Shown here: piece after piece, positions 42,783 to 54,821 of the stretch | How positions within the stretch are numbered: position 1 is the stretch's first letter | How the letters are laid out: each line of letters opens with the position of its first letter | Origin: Trichaptum fuscoviolaceum | Lineage: Eukaryota > Basidiomycota > Agaricomycetes > Hymenochaetales > Trichaptaceae | Reading direction: 5' to 3' | Assembly: GCA_910574455.1 (NCBI GenBank) | Contig: CAJSYZ010000005.1 | Coordinates: 6,696,001-6,760,000 of the forward strand | Length of the DNA: 64,000 bases | Notes under the pieces: model-generated | Told to the model about the DNA's origin: nothing | Database searches by the model: none | Seen by the model: the letters and a program-made list of their open reading frames with translations, nothing else | Made by a program: the position numbers and the translations under genes

Positions 42783-44807
42783 TCAGTGCGGGGTACCAGC
42801 ATTTGGAGAAAGAAGAACGTACGCAATAAGACCAGGCACATATTCGTGGAGCGGTTCAATTTCGTTACCAAGCTCGTCCTTTGACTTGGTGATATCGAAC
42901 ACGGCCACCGACATTGCAATTGCGATGTATAGGCTGATATCAGCGAGCTCCTTTCCTGGACAGATTCTTGAATGCGCATCAGCTGAGTCGTGAAGCATTT
43001 ACAAAAGGCCTGGCTTACTCACCTGCGCCCGAAACCAAAGGCTACTGATCTGGGATCTGGCTCGGCGTCTCTCCCGTTTTCTCCCAGAAATCGTTCTGGT
43101 CTGAAGTGGAGAGGATCATTGTAAATATCAGGATCATGCGTCATTTGCCTAAGGACACATAAATTCACAAGAATGACGTTGTTGCATGTTAAGCCTCACC
43201 AGATGTTTGCAAGGATCACTGCGCCTTTAGGTATTCTGTAGCCCATGTAGGTGTCTTCTTCCTTTGCCATGTGAGCCATATCTGTACAGGTCGTATCAAG
43301 TGTATATAATAACTGAGTGAAGTGAAGAACCCACTGATAGGCGCGACATTTTCCCATCTAAGTGTCTCCTTCAGCAAAGCTTCCACGTAAGGCAGGTCCT
43401 TGCGATCCGAATACGTTGGCAGGCGGTCTGGTCCAACAACACGATCTATCTCCTCTTGCGCGCGCTTCAATGCATCTGGATACAGAACCATAGCCAAATA
43501 GAATGTTGCCAGAGCAGAAGTCGTCTGCCTTGGTAGTTAGCTCACAGACATGTCGTGACAATTCAGATGACATACAGTATCCGCTCCTCCCGCATACATC
43601 GAGGATGCTGCTGACTTCAAAATGTACTCTCCCACGTCTTGCACCACGCCGTTCTCAATATTCTCGGAGACAAAAGAGTTTTTCGCCTTCCCATTAGCCT
43701 GAGTTTCAGGAACCATGAGCGCTTGTCAAGGAGATTGCTACGACAGTGCCTACCATTTGGTGTTGAACAAAAGAGTAGGGCAAGTCGCAGAGCAAAGTCG
43801 CAGTTTTTGCCCATTCGCGAGCTGTCTTTTTGAAACCCATCCCAGGTAGCCTTTCGGGCAAATGTCTCACTGCAATGCAAAGTTACGTTCATGTTGACAT
43901 CCTGTCACAAGAGCTTGTACGCACCAAATGGCAAAATGTCCACTATCCATTTACCACTTTCACACGCCTTGGAAAATATATCTGCGATAACTTCATCGGC
44001 AAGGGAAACTAGAGGGTCAGAGCCCTCCAAGTTTGTCGAATAGCCATGAGAGATCTTAAGAATCAAACTCCCTGGTAAACTATATAGTTCTCGCATAAGA
44101 TATCATTGGATTAAGAACTGATGCCACTTACGCTCGTATATGGTACATCAGGTTGTCTGGGCTCCTGATCACCTGGTGCAAAAACCGACATGTCTCTGTT
44201 TCCTCAAGTTTCTCGAACCTTGCCATAGAAGATCGGTTCCCGAAGTAGTTACGGAACAGCCTACGGTGCAGCTTGAATTCGTTGTTATAAGTCATGATGG
44301 GTGTGAGCCAGGAATCGAAGCCGACCCTAACGCCAGTCAGCCATGTGGTCTACTAATTGATTCAATGAAGATATTGACGTACATCCGCCCCCCAAAAGTG
44401 AGCAAAGGACGATACGAGTAGTTCGCAGACCTCTTCTCTAAGAGGTCAAAAGCTGTCTTCTTGTCGTTGAGTATGATGATGTCGTGGCAAGGACTTTCAC
44501 CGAACTGATTGGACCTGTGACATAGATCAGTCGTAGCTTCTCATATCAAACTCAAAAACATTCCGTATGCTGCTTTGTGTTTTCCCCAGTGCGGCCCCTC
44601 GCCACTATTGGGCAAGTCCAGCAGATTTCCGATAATGGGAACGGGCCTTGGGCCGGGGGGAAGAGGAAGAGACTCGGAAGAGCTTCGGCGCAAAGTAGAA
44701 GCTACTCGATGAATCGAATAGATGAAGAATGCGAAGAGCACAGCGTCAACAGTGTTGAAATGGGGGAGGGACTCGAAGAGCCGTGTAGGCTCCATGTCTA
44801 GGTTCAT
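42783..44807 (-). CDS. Cytochrome P450 monooxygenase, with an aberrant exon junction
   Basis: Multi-exon gene from ATG at 44807 ([15 protein letters not shown]) with a TM anchor ([16 protein letters not shown]), proline hinge [19 protein letters not shown]-helix AGGADT, ExxR in KETLRW, and heme motif FGFGRRICPGKE split by an intron whose acceptor is AAG. Ends LSPNAGTPH and TGA at 42783. It should be an ER-anchored haem-thiolate monooxygenase; substrate unknown. At the exon 1/2 join the expected conserved [10 protein letters not shown] is encoded one base out of frame: the usual donor after TACG reads GA, and the next GT donor (44559) shifts phase and would bring exon 2 back into frame only after ~10 altered residues. 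Either a compensated lesion, a base error, or early decay. Confidence 0.8.
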
Positions 44808-45283
44808 CTTCCCTTGAGCACCAGTCGTGCATGCTGGTGCTTTATATGAGCACACACAGGGAGAGCCTCACATGTAAAGTCGTGAGGCTATTGCGGTGTG
44901 GACTGTAATGATAATGAAATTGATATATCTGATTTGGCGGTGAGGCAAGATAGAGAAATGAGTTTTCTTACTAGGAAAGTAGTCGTTGTTCTGACTTCGG
45001 AAGGACTAATGCATAAAGACCGAAAAGATGGCTCTGCAAGATTGTATTCCATGAGCCAATATACTGTCATTAGATACGAAATAAATATACAAGCAATAAT
45101 CTGGACAGTCCGAATATCAACGGGCGCCGCAAATCACCGAGTGCAATGCTCACCCAAAATGAAGAGCCCTATTGATCAAAGGGTCAATTGATAAGTTGTA
45201 TCTGTTTCAACACGAGGCCACAGTGCCAGGTCTTTTCGCTGGTTCCGTATCCCAGCAGTCATTGCAAATAACCCATATGCTCC
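44808..45283. other. Intergenic
   Basis: Upstream of the P450 gene; no gene or repeat recognised. Confidence 0.4.
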
Positions 45284-46278
45284 TTAGCCGCCTGATCCAA
45301 CCATAGCTTTCGACCGGAAGGTCAGGAACCTTTCGCTATTGACAGCGAATATAACTTGCGCTTCAATCTTCAGAGTATGGTAAGGCACGTTTCGGCTAAG
45401 AAGTTCCTGTAGCACATGAGATTCAGTTTTAAAAGCATTGCATACATATTTGTATTTGAAAATTAAGACGCACAATACAGTCATTCCGAATGGCCATATA
45501 TCGGATTGGGTTGTAAGGATTGTGCCATCGCTTTCATCAGTCTCTTCAGCGCCCTGGCCATCCATCGTATAGAACCTTTGGTTGAAGTCGTCGCGATCTC
45601 CACTGTGGCTGTTGATTGCAGTAGATGAGATATGCCGAAATCCATGATCAAAGGCGTGTCCGTTTTCCACATGATGATGTTAGCCTACATGAGTACGCGT
45701 CAGCCTTAATTATCACGTTTGAGACTAGACCTTACACTCTTCATGTCACCATGTACTATGAACGTGCCATGCAGGTATGTGAGTCGAGATGCTATGCCCT
45801 CCACCTAGCGCGATTAACGTCAATTAACACCGGTAGCTCATCTCAAGAAGCACATGCTGGCGTACCAAAGGAGCTATGTCTGTATCGGGCCTGCCCTTCA
45901 CGTATTCCAATACCGTCCTGTCATCCATTCACGAGCGACGGGTAAACCTCGTATTCCATGATGAGACCTAGAAAGGGCATGATGTTTTCGTGATGGAGTC
46001 GAGCCCAAACCCTTATGTCTCTCACCATTTTCTTTGCAATACACAGACAGTCCACCTTCTGCTAATCCATATATGACAGTTCACCCTAGCAAGGCTGAGA
46101 TCTTTCCGCAGATTATTCGGGAGACGCTTGATATCTCTTCACCAACGACATCACGTTTCCAGCGTCCATCAATCGTATCAGAATAGCCGCCAACAGCTTT
46201 TATGCCCCTGATCTCAATGTTTTTCGATGTGAGGTTAAGTCCTTCAAGCTGCGAGAGCAGCTTCTGAAAATGCTCCAT
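45284..46278 (-). pseudogene. TKL-type protein kinase pseudogene
   Basis: Kinase pieces are in the right order but in different frames. The N-lobe region begins EHFQKLLSQLEGLNLTSKNIE and AVGGYSDTIDGRW (glycine loop degraded); the hinge area has DIRVWARLHHENIMPFLGL; then VLEYVKGRPDTDIAPL in a shifted frame; the activation region TPLIMDFGISHLL (DFG) and GSIRWMA, then a frame change that removes the APE motif; finally TTQSDIWPFGMTVL and ELLSRNVPYHTL. This family of single-domain TKL kinases is greatly expanded in Agaricomycetes. Several frameshifts and a stop make a functional kinase unlikely. Confidence 0.78.
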
Positions 46279-48230
46279 TAGACCTTAATGAATGATAAAC
46301 ATCAAGAAGTAACTTCCTAATGGGTTTGCTCACCTTTCTGAGCTCTTCGATTTTACACTAAGAACTATGTTTAACGTACCTTTCCGCCTTGTCTTTTCCT
46401 TACTGGATTGCCTCTGCCTCGCTTGGTGCTGCCGTTGCCGTTGCCTGTCACTGGTGAATGTTGCTGCTGCGGGTGCGGGTGTTTCACCAAGAGCTGACGG
46501 GAAGCTGAGTGCCTCGCCGTCAGGGTTTCGGGTCTGGACGAATCTGAGTGTGCTTGGAGAGGGCGAGGAAACCGTGCGCCCTGGACGAAGGCGGCGGGAG
46601 CATAGGCGTTTCTACTTGCACTCGTCGCGCATTGGCATTCCATCTGCACAGTACTCCAAGGAGGTTGCACCTGTTGTCCCCTATCGCGACCTCGCTACGA
46701 CTGGATTCCCACAATCTCCAACTTCAGACCCAGTAACGAACCCAGACAATCCAGAGAAGGGATTCAGAAAGCGCTCAATATTCAAGTGGTCAGCGTCTTC
46801 CTCGATATCTGCACGGTCTGGTGAACCCGGTGCAATAAGGTCTTCGGAGACATTTTTCCACTTCGAGCTGAAATCGGTAGTCAGAGCAGCTGAACTCGGT
46901 GCTATGAAGGTCGACTCAGCCAGGCCATCGGAAGACGCTTCAGTTGGTAGACATCATTGTCATACTGAGTGAGAAATGGTTAGCCACTAAAAGTATTGCT
47001 TGTAGGGCGGCATCAAGAGTACAGACAATGGCGGGGTGTCGATGCTGCAGGACGAACAGCATGTCGAGGGCGATGAGCGGGGGTTGACAGCGAGATCAAC
47101 ACAGAGAAGAGGATGAGAAAGCGAAGACAAACTTTACCGGCTGACCCATTCAACAACTGCAGTGCATGACTATAGCTCGATCTTCGCGGCTTCGCCGCGC
47201 AACGGCCTTGCCAAGCTCGCGGTCTCGTTCTCCTTGAAGTCAACCGCGCGGACGAAGGACTTGCAGGCGGTGTCTGAGCGCAGAGATGTCGCATGCCTGG
47301 CTGGCCAGCGCGCCGTCGGCGAGGAGGCGGTCTTCGGGCACCAGGCGGTCATCGTAGTAGACGGCTTCGATATTTGGGTTAAGAATTCAATAGCCTGAGG
47401 GAGCTTCGAGGTAGCTCAGGACTGGTACATGTTGAGTAGAATGTAGGTGAAAGTGAATGGTACATCGTTGCGTTCGTCGCACTCAAGGTAGTAGAGGTTG
47501 ATGCACTTAGAAGTTAGAGCACTGGAGCACTGGGGTACAGAGAACTGATTCAGCCGCTCGTCCTGAATAATGGGAGGACCCAGTCAATCAGTGAAGTTTT
47601 ACTTATTTAGACTTTAAGGCTTAAGCCGCTCAGGACGTTTAAGTGACGCTTAAATCATTTTCAGCAGAAATAAGTTTCCCTGATGACTGGGACCCGCCCA
47701 TGACTAGGAAGAGCAATATTCAGGACGAGGAAAGTAGCATTAATACCTGGCATCTGTTGTGCAAAGGCCCACAGTAACTCAGGTTATGGTGGTGAAGGAA
47801 ACGAATTGTAGGCGGCAGTGTATGCGGCATTCTGGCGGCTGTGCTAGGGTCTTCAAGTTGGCACACTGGCAGCAAATGACATCATTACTGTATTTTCCAT
47901 CGTATTTTATTCTATTTACTATCACTGGTGTTGACCCCGGAAGCTTCAAGTTGTAATGCCGAGACTTCGAATCAGAGGGGCCTCAAGACTTTCAAGTTGA
48001 AGACATATTATTTGCACTACAGGCGGCCAGTGTTCACCCTCAGTTCCTCAGGAGGATTACTGTATATATGTGTATTTGTACGCCAGCTCCATTTGATTTG
48101 AGTACATATAACTTACGTCGTCTGTCGTTACAACATACATGTAGTATTGCATAGTAAGCGTTGCTAAGTGTGACAATAAGCACAAATTCACTTGCGATTA
48201 AATCCCATCGCTTTATTTGCAAGAAACCAT
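46279..48230. other. Intergenic with repeats R1 (copy B, 47501-47685) and R2 (copy B, 47688-47750)
   Basis: R1 and R2 copies lie directly next to each other here. An open + frame at 46367-46972 (MFNVPFRLVF..., 201 codons) has a hydrophobic Cys-rich start but composition and a shared repeat block at its 5' end argue against calling it a gene. On the minus strand near 47230-47380 a fragment reading AVYYDDRLVPEDRLLADGAL looks protein-like but is followed by a stop and a frame change. Confidence 0.45.
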
Positions 48231-49486
48231 TCAGCTCAAATACTGCCCGCCATCAATGGATAGAGTTTGTCCTAAAGAATGGCTAATCAGAGATACTGGG
48301 GGTTATATCGCAAGTGTTAACAGGACGTTACCATTAATGTAATGATTCTCGGGCTTCACTAGATATGCTATCGTGCTCGAAACCATCTCGACTGATCCCA
48401 CAGTGTTGCCTCCTAGACCAATTTTCTATCGAAGGAAGTAAGTACGAGCAGAAGCTATCAAAAGGATGGCACTTGAGCTTACGTTACTCGCATTCTCTGC
48501 CGTGTCGCCTTCTTCACCTCCAGCAACATCTTTAACTGGTCAAAACACGTCAGAGTCGTGCAATGTACAGCAGTTCGGGACGATGCATCTCACGTAAAGT
48601 AGTGTTTATGACGCCGGGTGCATATGCGTTTGCAGTAATTCCGTATTTACGCAATTCGATAGCTTTAAACAGACACATGAGTATCGATGATAATCGTATC
48701 GCCTAGCACAACGCTGCTCACCTGCAGTTTGAGTCAAGCCCCTCACGGCAAACTTTGTCGCGCAGTATCCTGCTAGATACTGAAATCCTGCATCGAGGAA
48801 CGTGCGTTAAATATACGTTTCCAACTTTCATTGAAGCACTTACCCATTCTTCCACCCATCGATGAAGCCCCTGAAATACGTAGGACTTAGAGCTCTTGTA
48901 AAAGGTACTATATGCAGTGCCATCTTCAATCACCTATCAATCTACCGCCTTTGCCTTGCTTGACCATCTGAAGTGCCGCATATTTGTAGCATAAGTATAC
49001 ACCGCGTACGTTCACAGCAAACATAGCATCGAGTTGGTCGACAGTCACTGGACATAATACTAGCTGAGTATTGTACGAGAAACGTTAGAAAAAAGCCTCA
49101 CTGTCAAGGAGCTTGGCGGTTCTAGCAATACCAGCATTTGCGACCATCTGAAATTGAAGCGGTAATGATAAGCTTTCGTTGGTATAGTTATTTAGAACGA
49201 CAGAATCACGTACAATGTCAACGCTTCCAAGCTCAGAAACTGCTTTTTCTACCAAAGCTCTCACTTCCTCTTCTTTTGTCACATCTGCGACGACACCAAT
49301 AGCCCTTCTGCCTTTCTTCTTGATCTCCTCCACGACCTCATCAATCTTCTGAGATTCGGAAGAAACGTCATTGATGACAACGTCGATGCCATCGTCAGCG
49401 AATCGGTGTGCTATGCTGTAACCGATACCTTTGGCAGAGCCTGTGATGATCGCAACGCGAGGCGTGTATCCGCTTGGGTCTGACAT
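48231..49486 (-). CDS. Short-chain dehydrogenase/reductase (SDR), copy 2
   Basis: From ATG at 49486 to TGA at 48231, same exon layout as copy 1. Cofactor loop TGSAKGIG, VANAGIARTAKLLD, active-site region RLIGASSMGGRMG, the Tyr/Lys pair in GYCATKFAVRGLTQTA, IELRKYGITANAYAPGV, and the end GQTLSIDGGQYLS. The first ~90 residues differ from copy 1 at only a few positions (for example NDVSSESQ versus NDLPLESQ). No lesion was found when exons were joined by eye. A longer in-frame start at 49588 is less likely because copy 1 begins at the equivalent Met. Substrate unknown. Confidence 0.87.
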
Positions 49487-50854
49487 GAGTGACGAAAGTT
49501 GGTTGATGAGGAGATACCAATATCGTGTTGCTGCAAACGAAGGGATCGTTTTATAGCTGAAGAAATAAAAGAGAATAAAAGAGCTCACAAAGACAGCGTA
49601 ATCACCAGACCGGGTTCACTCGAATGAGAGTCGCCCTAATGTAGGATAATTGAAAAATGTCCGATGATTGACAATACATATCCTTATCCACTTTGCGAAC
49701 AAATCAAATGCCTAACATCCAGGTGACCAGACAGTGACAATGAAAAGCCCACATCAGCAGCTTCGCATGTTCGAACACATTATCGCGACTACATTACCCA
49801 AGCGGGCCGTCCAATGGCGACCCGTAGAGAGTAGAGAATCCAAAGTTCGGGAGCCCACACTTCAAAGAAGTCCTAAATCGAACACCTGGCGACCGGTAGT
49901 TGACAGTCTCCTATATAACTTAAGGTCCGATCTCGATCCAAACCAGAAGCAGAGGTCGAATATTTGATATTTATTGCTGTCGAAGTACTACCGATTGATA
50001 TGCATGGCCTAGGCACGAGTATACACTCAATGAAGATGGAGGGTACCGGTGAAACTGTAGAATTATACGCAATTGCATAGATGATTTGATTAGCAGCGAT
50101 AGTTGCAGCATACTGCATATCATACACAGCTTGAGGTTGATACAGAGATCTTATCGTGGAGCATGTGTAGGCGATCGAATCGAGTGTTGACAGTTGTGGC
50201 AAGATACCGAGATAGAGAAGTAGCATGTATTTCGTTCGGATGTCCCTGGTGAAGAGTATTCACTTCAACGAAGTCCAAAGTAGCCAATTTTAGCAGTAGC
50301 AAGGTGGAGGTACAGATCTGACGTGTAGATGTAAGACCTTTTCAACTAAAAATCATGACAATTTAATTCATGCAAATAGAGAGACAGACTCACACTACTA
50401 TGTATTGTTGCTACCTATTACTGAAATCACGAACTACAGAGATCGCAACGTAATTCTTCCCGCTTGCTCCATTCGACACTTGGGGGGGGGGGTCAATAAG
50501 GATGTCAAGGCATCATATAGCTTTCGAATAGCCATGAGAAAAGGAGAGGAGAAGCAAGAGGGGAAACTTGAAGGGCTCGCGCCCACCTGCCCTAATTGGA
50601 CGCGCTGGTTTTGCGCCATTCAAGAATTCAAATTCAATTACTTCCGTGCACCCGTGCACTGCCAACAGATCATCACAACCACAACTTGAAGTCCAAGGGA
50701 AACCATCACCTTCATCTTTGCTCTTCTCACTACCACGACATTACTAATATCGCATGGATTAGACTCTGGTTCGTAGTCTTTCAAAGCATAGTCCCACATA
50801 ACCTGACATATCAATCAGGGAATTGAGGATACTTCAACGCAATAAATAGGCAAG
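49487..50854. other. Intergenic
   Basis: First ~400 bp resembles the upstream region of SDR copy 1. A G-homopolymer lies near 50482. No gene supported. Confidence 0.4.
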
Positions 50855-52696
50855 ATGGACTCCGACGAATCTTCACCATCATCTACCTCCCAGAAACATG
50901 GGCCACAAGTAGCTAGAGGAAGGTCCTTGTATCCGACGCACCTCAGCAGATCCGAAGCCAGCGCACAGGACCAGAAACGAGTGCCATTGCATCGACGAGG
51001 GAAATCACGGACCTATGAGCGTCTGGAAGACTTGTTGCGTGAGGCAGGCTATGCAGAGACACGTATCTTCACTCCAGAGGCCGAACGATTGGAAGCTCAA
51101 GCCGAGAGGAAAGAGAAGGATAGGAGGGCTCGAGGCACTAGGGCGGGAACTGCGACGAGGTCAGAGAATGCTGGTGGTATCATTAGTTTCCTTGCTGGAC
51201 TTGTTGGGGGAGGCGCGGGGAGGAAAGAAGAAACTACGAGTGACGAAGACCCTCTAGCCATTGGGAGCAGGCCACCGGAGACATTGAGCTGGGGACGCGC
51301 ACAGGGACGCATTGTCGCCAATACACTCAATCGTCGAGAATCAGAGAACATCGACCCACCTACGCCGACCCCGAAGACCCGACATCGACCAAACTCTCGA
51401 CCTACAACAGCTCCAGGGCACGGTGAGCGAAAGCCATTCACGCCTGTCATAATCACCACACCGCCGCTCAATTCCCCAAACTCCTCCGATTCGAAATTTA
51501 CGTCAAATCACAGCGCAAATCTTCGTGCCAGTTCAAGCTCTACCTCTTTATCTCCGCCTTTCTCGTCGCCGATGCTTCATCAAAAACCTCAATCACGAGC
51601 AACAGCAGCTTTGCGGCATATGATGTCCACTCCCAATATTCCTCGTCGCGACAGACCGCATTCCTCATATGCGCAACCACCTAGTGCAGTGAGAAGATCC
51701 TCTGAGTTAGTAGGGCATGCCATCCACCGACACTCAACAATGGATTCGGAAGCTCCAATGCCTTCGAACTGGCTGCAAACTGTGGCTCAGGCCGTGCTTG
51801 GGACAGGTCCAGAATCTGGAGCTTATGTTGGAGGTCCAAGAGGCCGCTCTCAGTATGTGAACACGAATAAACGGCGAGACATTTCCACATCGATCGCTGC
51901 TCCTCATGAACTGCTCCTTACACCATCTACACCGAAACCAGCGATGGGTTTAATAACTTTAGCTTCCGTCACATGCCACTCTGCGCCAGGTTCACGATCA
52001 TCCTCACTTGTTCGAACTTCAGACAAAAAAGAGAAACTAAGTCGAAAGAACTCGACCAGCAAGAAGAGACGGAACAGCTTCACTCGGGTTCCGAGCCTCG
52101 GAGTCACCACTGTAGAATTGGAACAATACGAAGAAAGAACAAAGTTCCCTTTCTCCTCGTCCGCAAATGCATATTCGCACACTGTGTTTCTAGCCAACGA
52201 GACGGACCTGACTGATGACGATGACGATGCAGATCCAGAACCCGACTTCACCGCGCTACTCATGCCAGCGAGAAGACAGAATTCGATTCGTAGCCTCCGA
52301 AAACACTTGCATAATAGTAAAAATGGATCCCATGGCCTGGGACGACCTAGCTCTGTAGCTAGTTTCCGTGCCGGTTCTACAAGCAATATCAACGATGACA
52401 ACTCAAACAACAGACCCGCCACGTCCTCACTCCGACGTACCCTTCATGCTCGTTTGCCTACAGATACTGATTCGGCAGAAACACGTCCTGTGCGCCAAAT
52501 GGGAGGAAATCTTGATCCAGACGATTCTTTCGAGGCATCCTTGGCACAGGATCTACTCCGAAGTAGGCGCGGTAGTGTCGATGAAGGCGACGCATCAACT
52601 GACTGGCCGGGCCTTCTACGTGCTAATGCGGCGCAAGGCAAGAAGAGGGAGAGGGGTGCTATGCCGGCTGCCTGGAGGCCGTGGGCACAGAACTGA
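50855..52696 (+). CDS. Unknown disordered protein, 613 aa
   Basis: Single-exon frame from ATG at 50855. It is rich in Ser, Arg and Pro and mostly of low complexity. The best conserved-looking parts are near the N-terminus (RRGKSRTYERLEDLLREAGY followed by ETRIFTPE, about residues 48-77), a short hydrophobic GIISFLAGLVGGG (~107-119), SNWLQTVAQAVLG, PDFTALLMPARRQNSIRSL and a C-terminal DDSFEASLAQDLLRSRRGS. There are several basic, serine-containing sites of the kind kinases use. No enzymatic domain. Length, clean start and lack of stops in a ~1.8 kb stretch support it as a real gene; function unknown. Confidence 0.82.
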   Translation: MDSDESSPSSTSQKHGPQVARGRSLYPTHLSRSEASAQDQKRVPLHRRGKSRTYERLEDLLREAGYAETRIFTPEAERLEAQAERKEKDRRARGTRAGTATRSENAGGIISFLAGLVGGGAGRKEETTSDEDPLAIGSRPPETLSWGRAQGRIVANTLNRRESENIDPPTPTPKTRHRPNSRPTTAPGHGERKPFTPVIITTPPLNSPNSSDSKFTSNHSANLRASSSSTSLSPPFSSPMLHQKPQSRATAALRHMMSTPNIPRRDRPHSSYAQPPSAVRRSSELVGHAIHRHSTMDSEAPMPSNWLQTVAQAVLGTGPESGAYVGGPRGRSQYVNTNKRRDISTSIAAPHELLLTPSTPKPAMGLITLASVTCHSAPGSRSSSLVRTSDKKEKLSRKNSTSKKRRNSFTRVPSLGVTTVELEQYEERTKFPFSSSANAYSHTVFLANETDLTDDDDDADPEPDFTALLMPARRQNSIRSLRKHLHNSKNGSHGLGRPSSVASFRAGSTSNINDDNSNNRPATSSLRRTLHARLPTDTDSAETRPVRQMGGNLDPDDSFEASLAQDLLRSRRGSVDEGDASTDWPGLLRANAAQGKKRERGAMPAAWRPWAQN

Positions 52697-53323
52697 TATG
52701 CGCCTGCGCTTTTTATACTGCAGTCCGATACCACCGAGCTCCTGACTCGGCAAGATTCCGCTCTTGACCTGCTATACTCTCTTTCTTCTCCTCATGATTC
52801 ATGCTAGTTATCGATGACTTCCTCCAGCACTCCTTCATATGCATCATTCAATATTTATTCCATCAAAACACATTCACTCTTGTTCAAATATCACGAAGTA
52901 AAACATTCATTACACTCCGCAGGCTGTCGTTTTTTACACTCCACAATGCTGTCATTTATCCATACACTTATCGTTTTTCCTTTCAATAATCCTCGTAAAT
53001 TATCAGGGAATCATATAGTGCCGTTATCTCCCTATTTGCTATCACCACTGTCTTCTGTTGTTCTTCAAATTTAGGGCCCGGGTACAATTTGCGGTGTGAT
53101 CATTGTAAGTCTCGCAATTGGTAACTTTGCCATTATTTACTGTACCTTCCCTGAGTGTGTTAGTTCCGAAAAGGTTTTCGAGGACAGCACCTCCAATAGG
53201 AACACAGTCCAATCAGTTATCTCCTCTTGAGGTGTTTGTTTCGTAGTCATGATCGTATGTTCTAGACACTGAATGGTGGTCGAAATGAGGGCTAGCACAT
53301 TACAAGGCAAGGAAACATCGGTT
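52697..53323. other. Intergenic between convergent genes
   Basis: AT-rich; no gene seen. Confidence 0.4.
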
Positions 53324-54821
53324 TCAAGAGTGAAGTGTTGAGGCTAGAACAGTACGGACCAATCCATTCCACCCATTGCCCTGCCAAATTGGTGCTGACA
53401 ATATGCAGTGAGCAGATTCGAAGATAGTGGTGCACTGTGAAGGAGTAGATGATCGTGTCTTGTCTTTCCAGAGTGAATTTCCTCTGTAAGAGGGATCGAC
53501 GATTAGACAGACAACACTCAGTGACTCGAGGCTGAGGCAGTATGGGACAATCCATTTAAGCCAATAGTCTGTGTATACACTGCCGTCAATGTGTAGTGCG
53601 CAGGGAGACTCGAAGATTATGTCACATTGTGACGTAGTGAGTACCTGTGCTATACAGTTTTGAAAAAGTTCTCCTCTTCTTATATCATTTTCATCTCCCG
53701 CATAGTATCGTCCGTCCCATTTGATCCAAGAATATATGATGCGTAGTGATCTCAGGCAAGGGTCGGATTGAGTGGAGAGTGTGGATAACATCGTGAGGTC
53801 CTCTTTAAGTGATGCATGAAACTGTTTCATCGTCAATTTGCTCAAGCATGCGAAGTTTGTCCCTTGCAGCGCCTTTGCTCGGGCCACGTCAGATAATCTT
53901 GCTCCTTGTAAGTTCAAAGTCCCAAGTTCTCTACTGGAGGATCAAGAGTAAATGACTCTTCGTTCCTTGTCGAGCATAAGGTAATCTCCTCCAGGTAGAT
54001 GTTTCGTCGAAGCAATTCCCGACCGTGGAGTTAGACCACTCGGTGAAGAATGAGGCATAACTTTGGACCAAGACACTTTTGAGATTCGTGAAACTGACCA
54101 AAATGCGATGTAGGGTTTCGAACCACTGGCGGTATTCATCCTTTATACAAGAGACGGTGTGATATTTGTGCGTTATGCTGTACTGATCCTCTTCAATGGG
54201 ATGGTAGAGTTGCATGGCAATAATGGATGTCCAAGGACCGAAGATCGACTTTCGCACAGGATGAAGAAGGTCAGGCGTCTGACAAGACCTTGGTCTGCCA
54301 ATATAGAGAATGCGGCCAAGTGAATTCTGAACAGGCAGCGTCCAAGTCCGGTGGACGAGGCTCATTGCCTCCAGAGTATAGTCATCTTGAGCGCGCATAT
54401 CCATATAATACATCTCCTCGTTAGTTAGATTTTTCTCGAAGTATGCCCTAATGCTGTCCATCCGCTTAGCATGAAAGATATCCAGAACCTCATACAGGAC
54501 GAAGTGCGGGAACCCAGCTTGCTGTAGTCGCCCATCCCCGCTTGCATACCTTTAGTGAACGACGGTCATCCTATCCCTCAGCCGACTCTCTTCCACAACG
54601 TCTATCACGTCTACCGAGTTGCGCAGCGTCACTTGCTTAATATCAAATTCCGGGTGAGTGACCACGGAGAAGAAGAGATCCATGATGCGGTATGGGACGT
54701 CGTGGAATAGCTGGAGGCTTGCGAGCATGGCATCGGCTTGCGAGGGAGACGTAACGTAGCTCTTGTTGGCCTTGTTATACACTCGAGAGTCGACAAACGG
54801 CTGGTCGTCGTTTGAGAGCAT
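53324..54821 (-). CDS. F-box/leucine-rich-repeat-like protein, structure uncertain
   Basis: Candidate start ATG at 54821 (MLSNDDQPFVDSRVYNKAN; downstream MLASLQLFHDVPYRIMDLFFSVV looks F-box-like). A second part, FPHFVLYEVLDIFHAKRM then YFEKNLTNEEMYYMDM and EAMSLVHRTWTLPVQ, also resembles an F-box followed by the usual linker. A third (53917-53324) has repeat-like LNLQGARLSD, FACLSKLTMKQFHASL and WIVPYCLSLESLSVV. I could not fix all introns; a short intron near 54530 is needed. F-box proteins choose substrates for SCF ubiquitin ligases. The 3' part carries a degenerate internal duplication, with the second unit in another frame, so the gene may be decaying. Confidence 0.45.

Noticed and set aside
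46367..46972. 201-codon + frame with a hydrophobic start
   Set aside because: 5' part shares a block with non-coding sequence at 18.1 kb; overlapping minus frames equally open; no motif.
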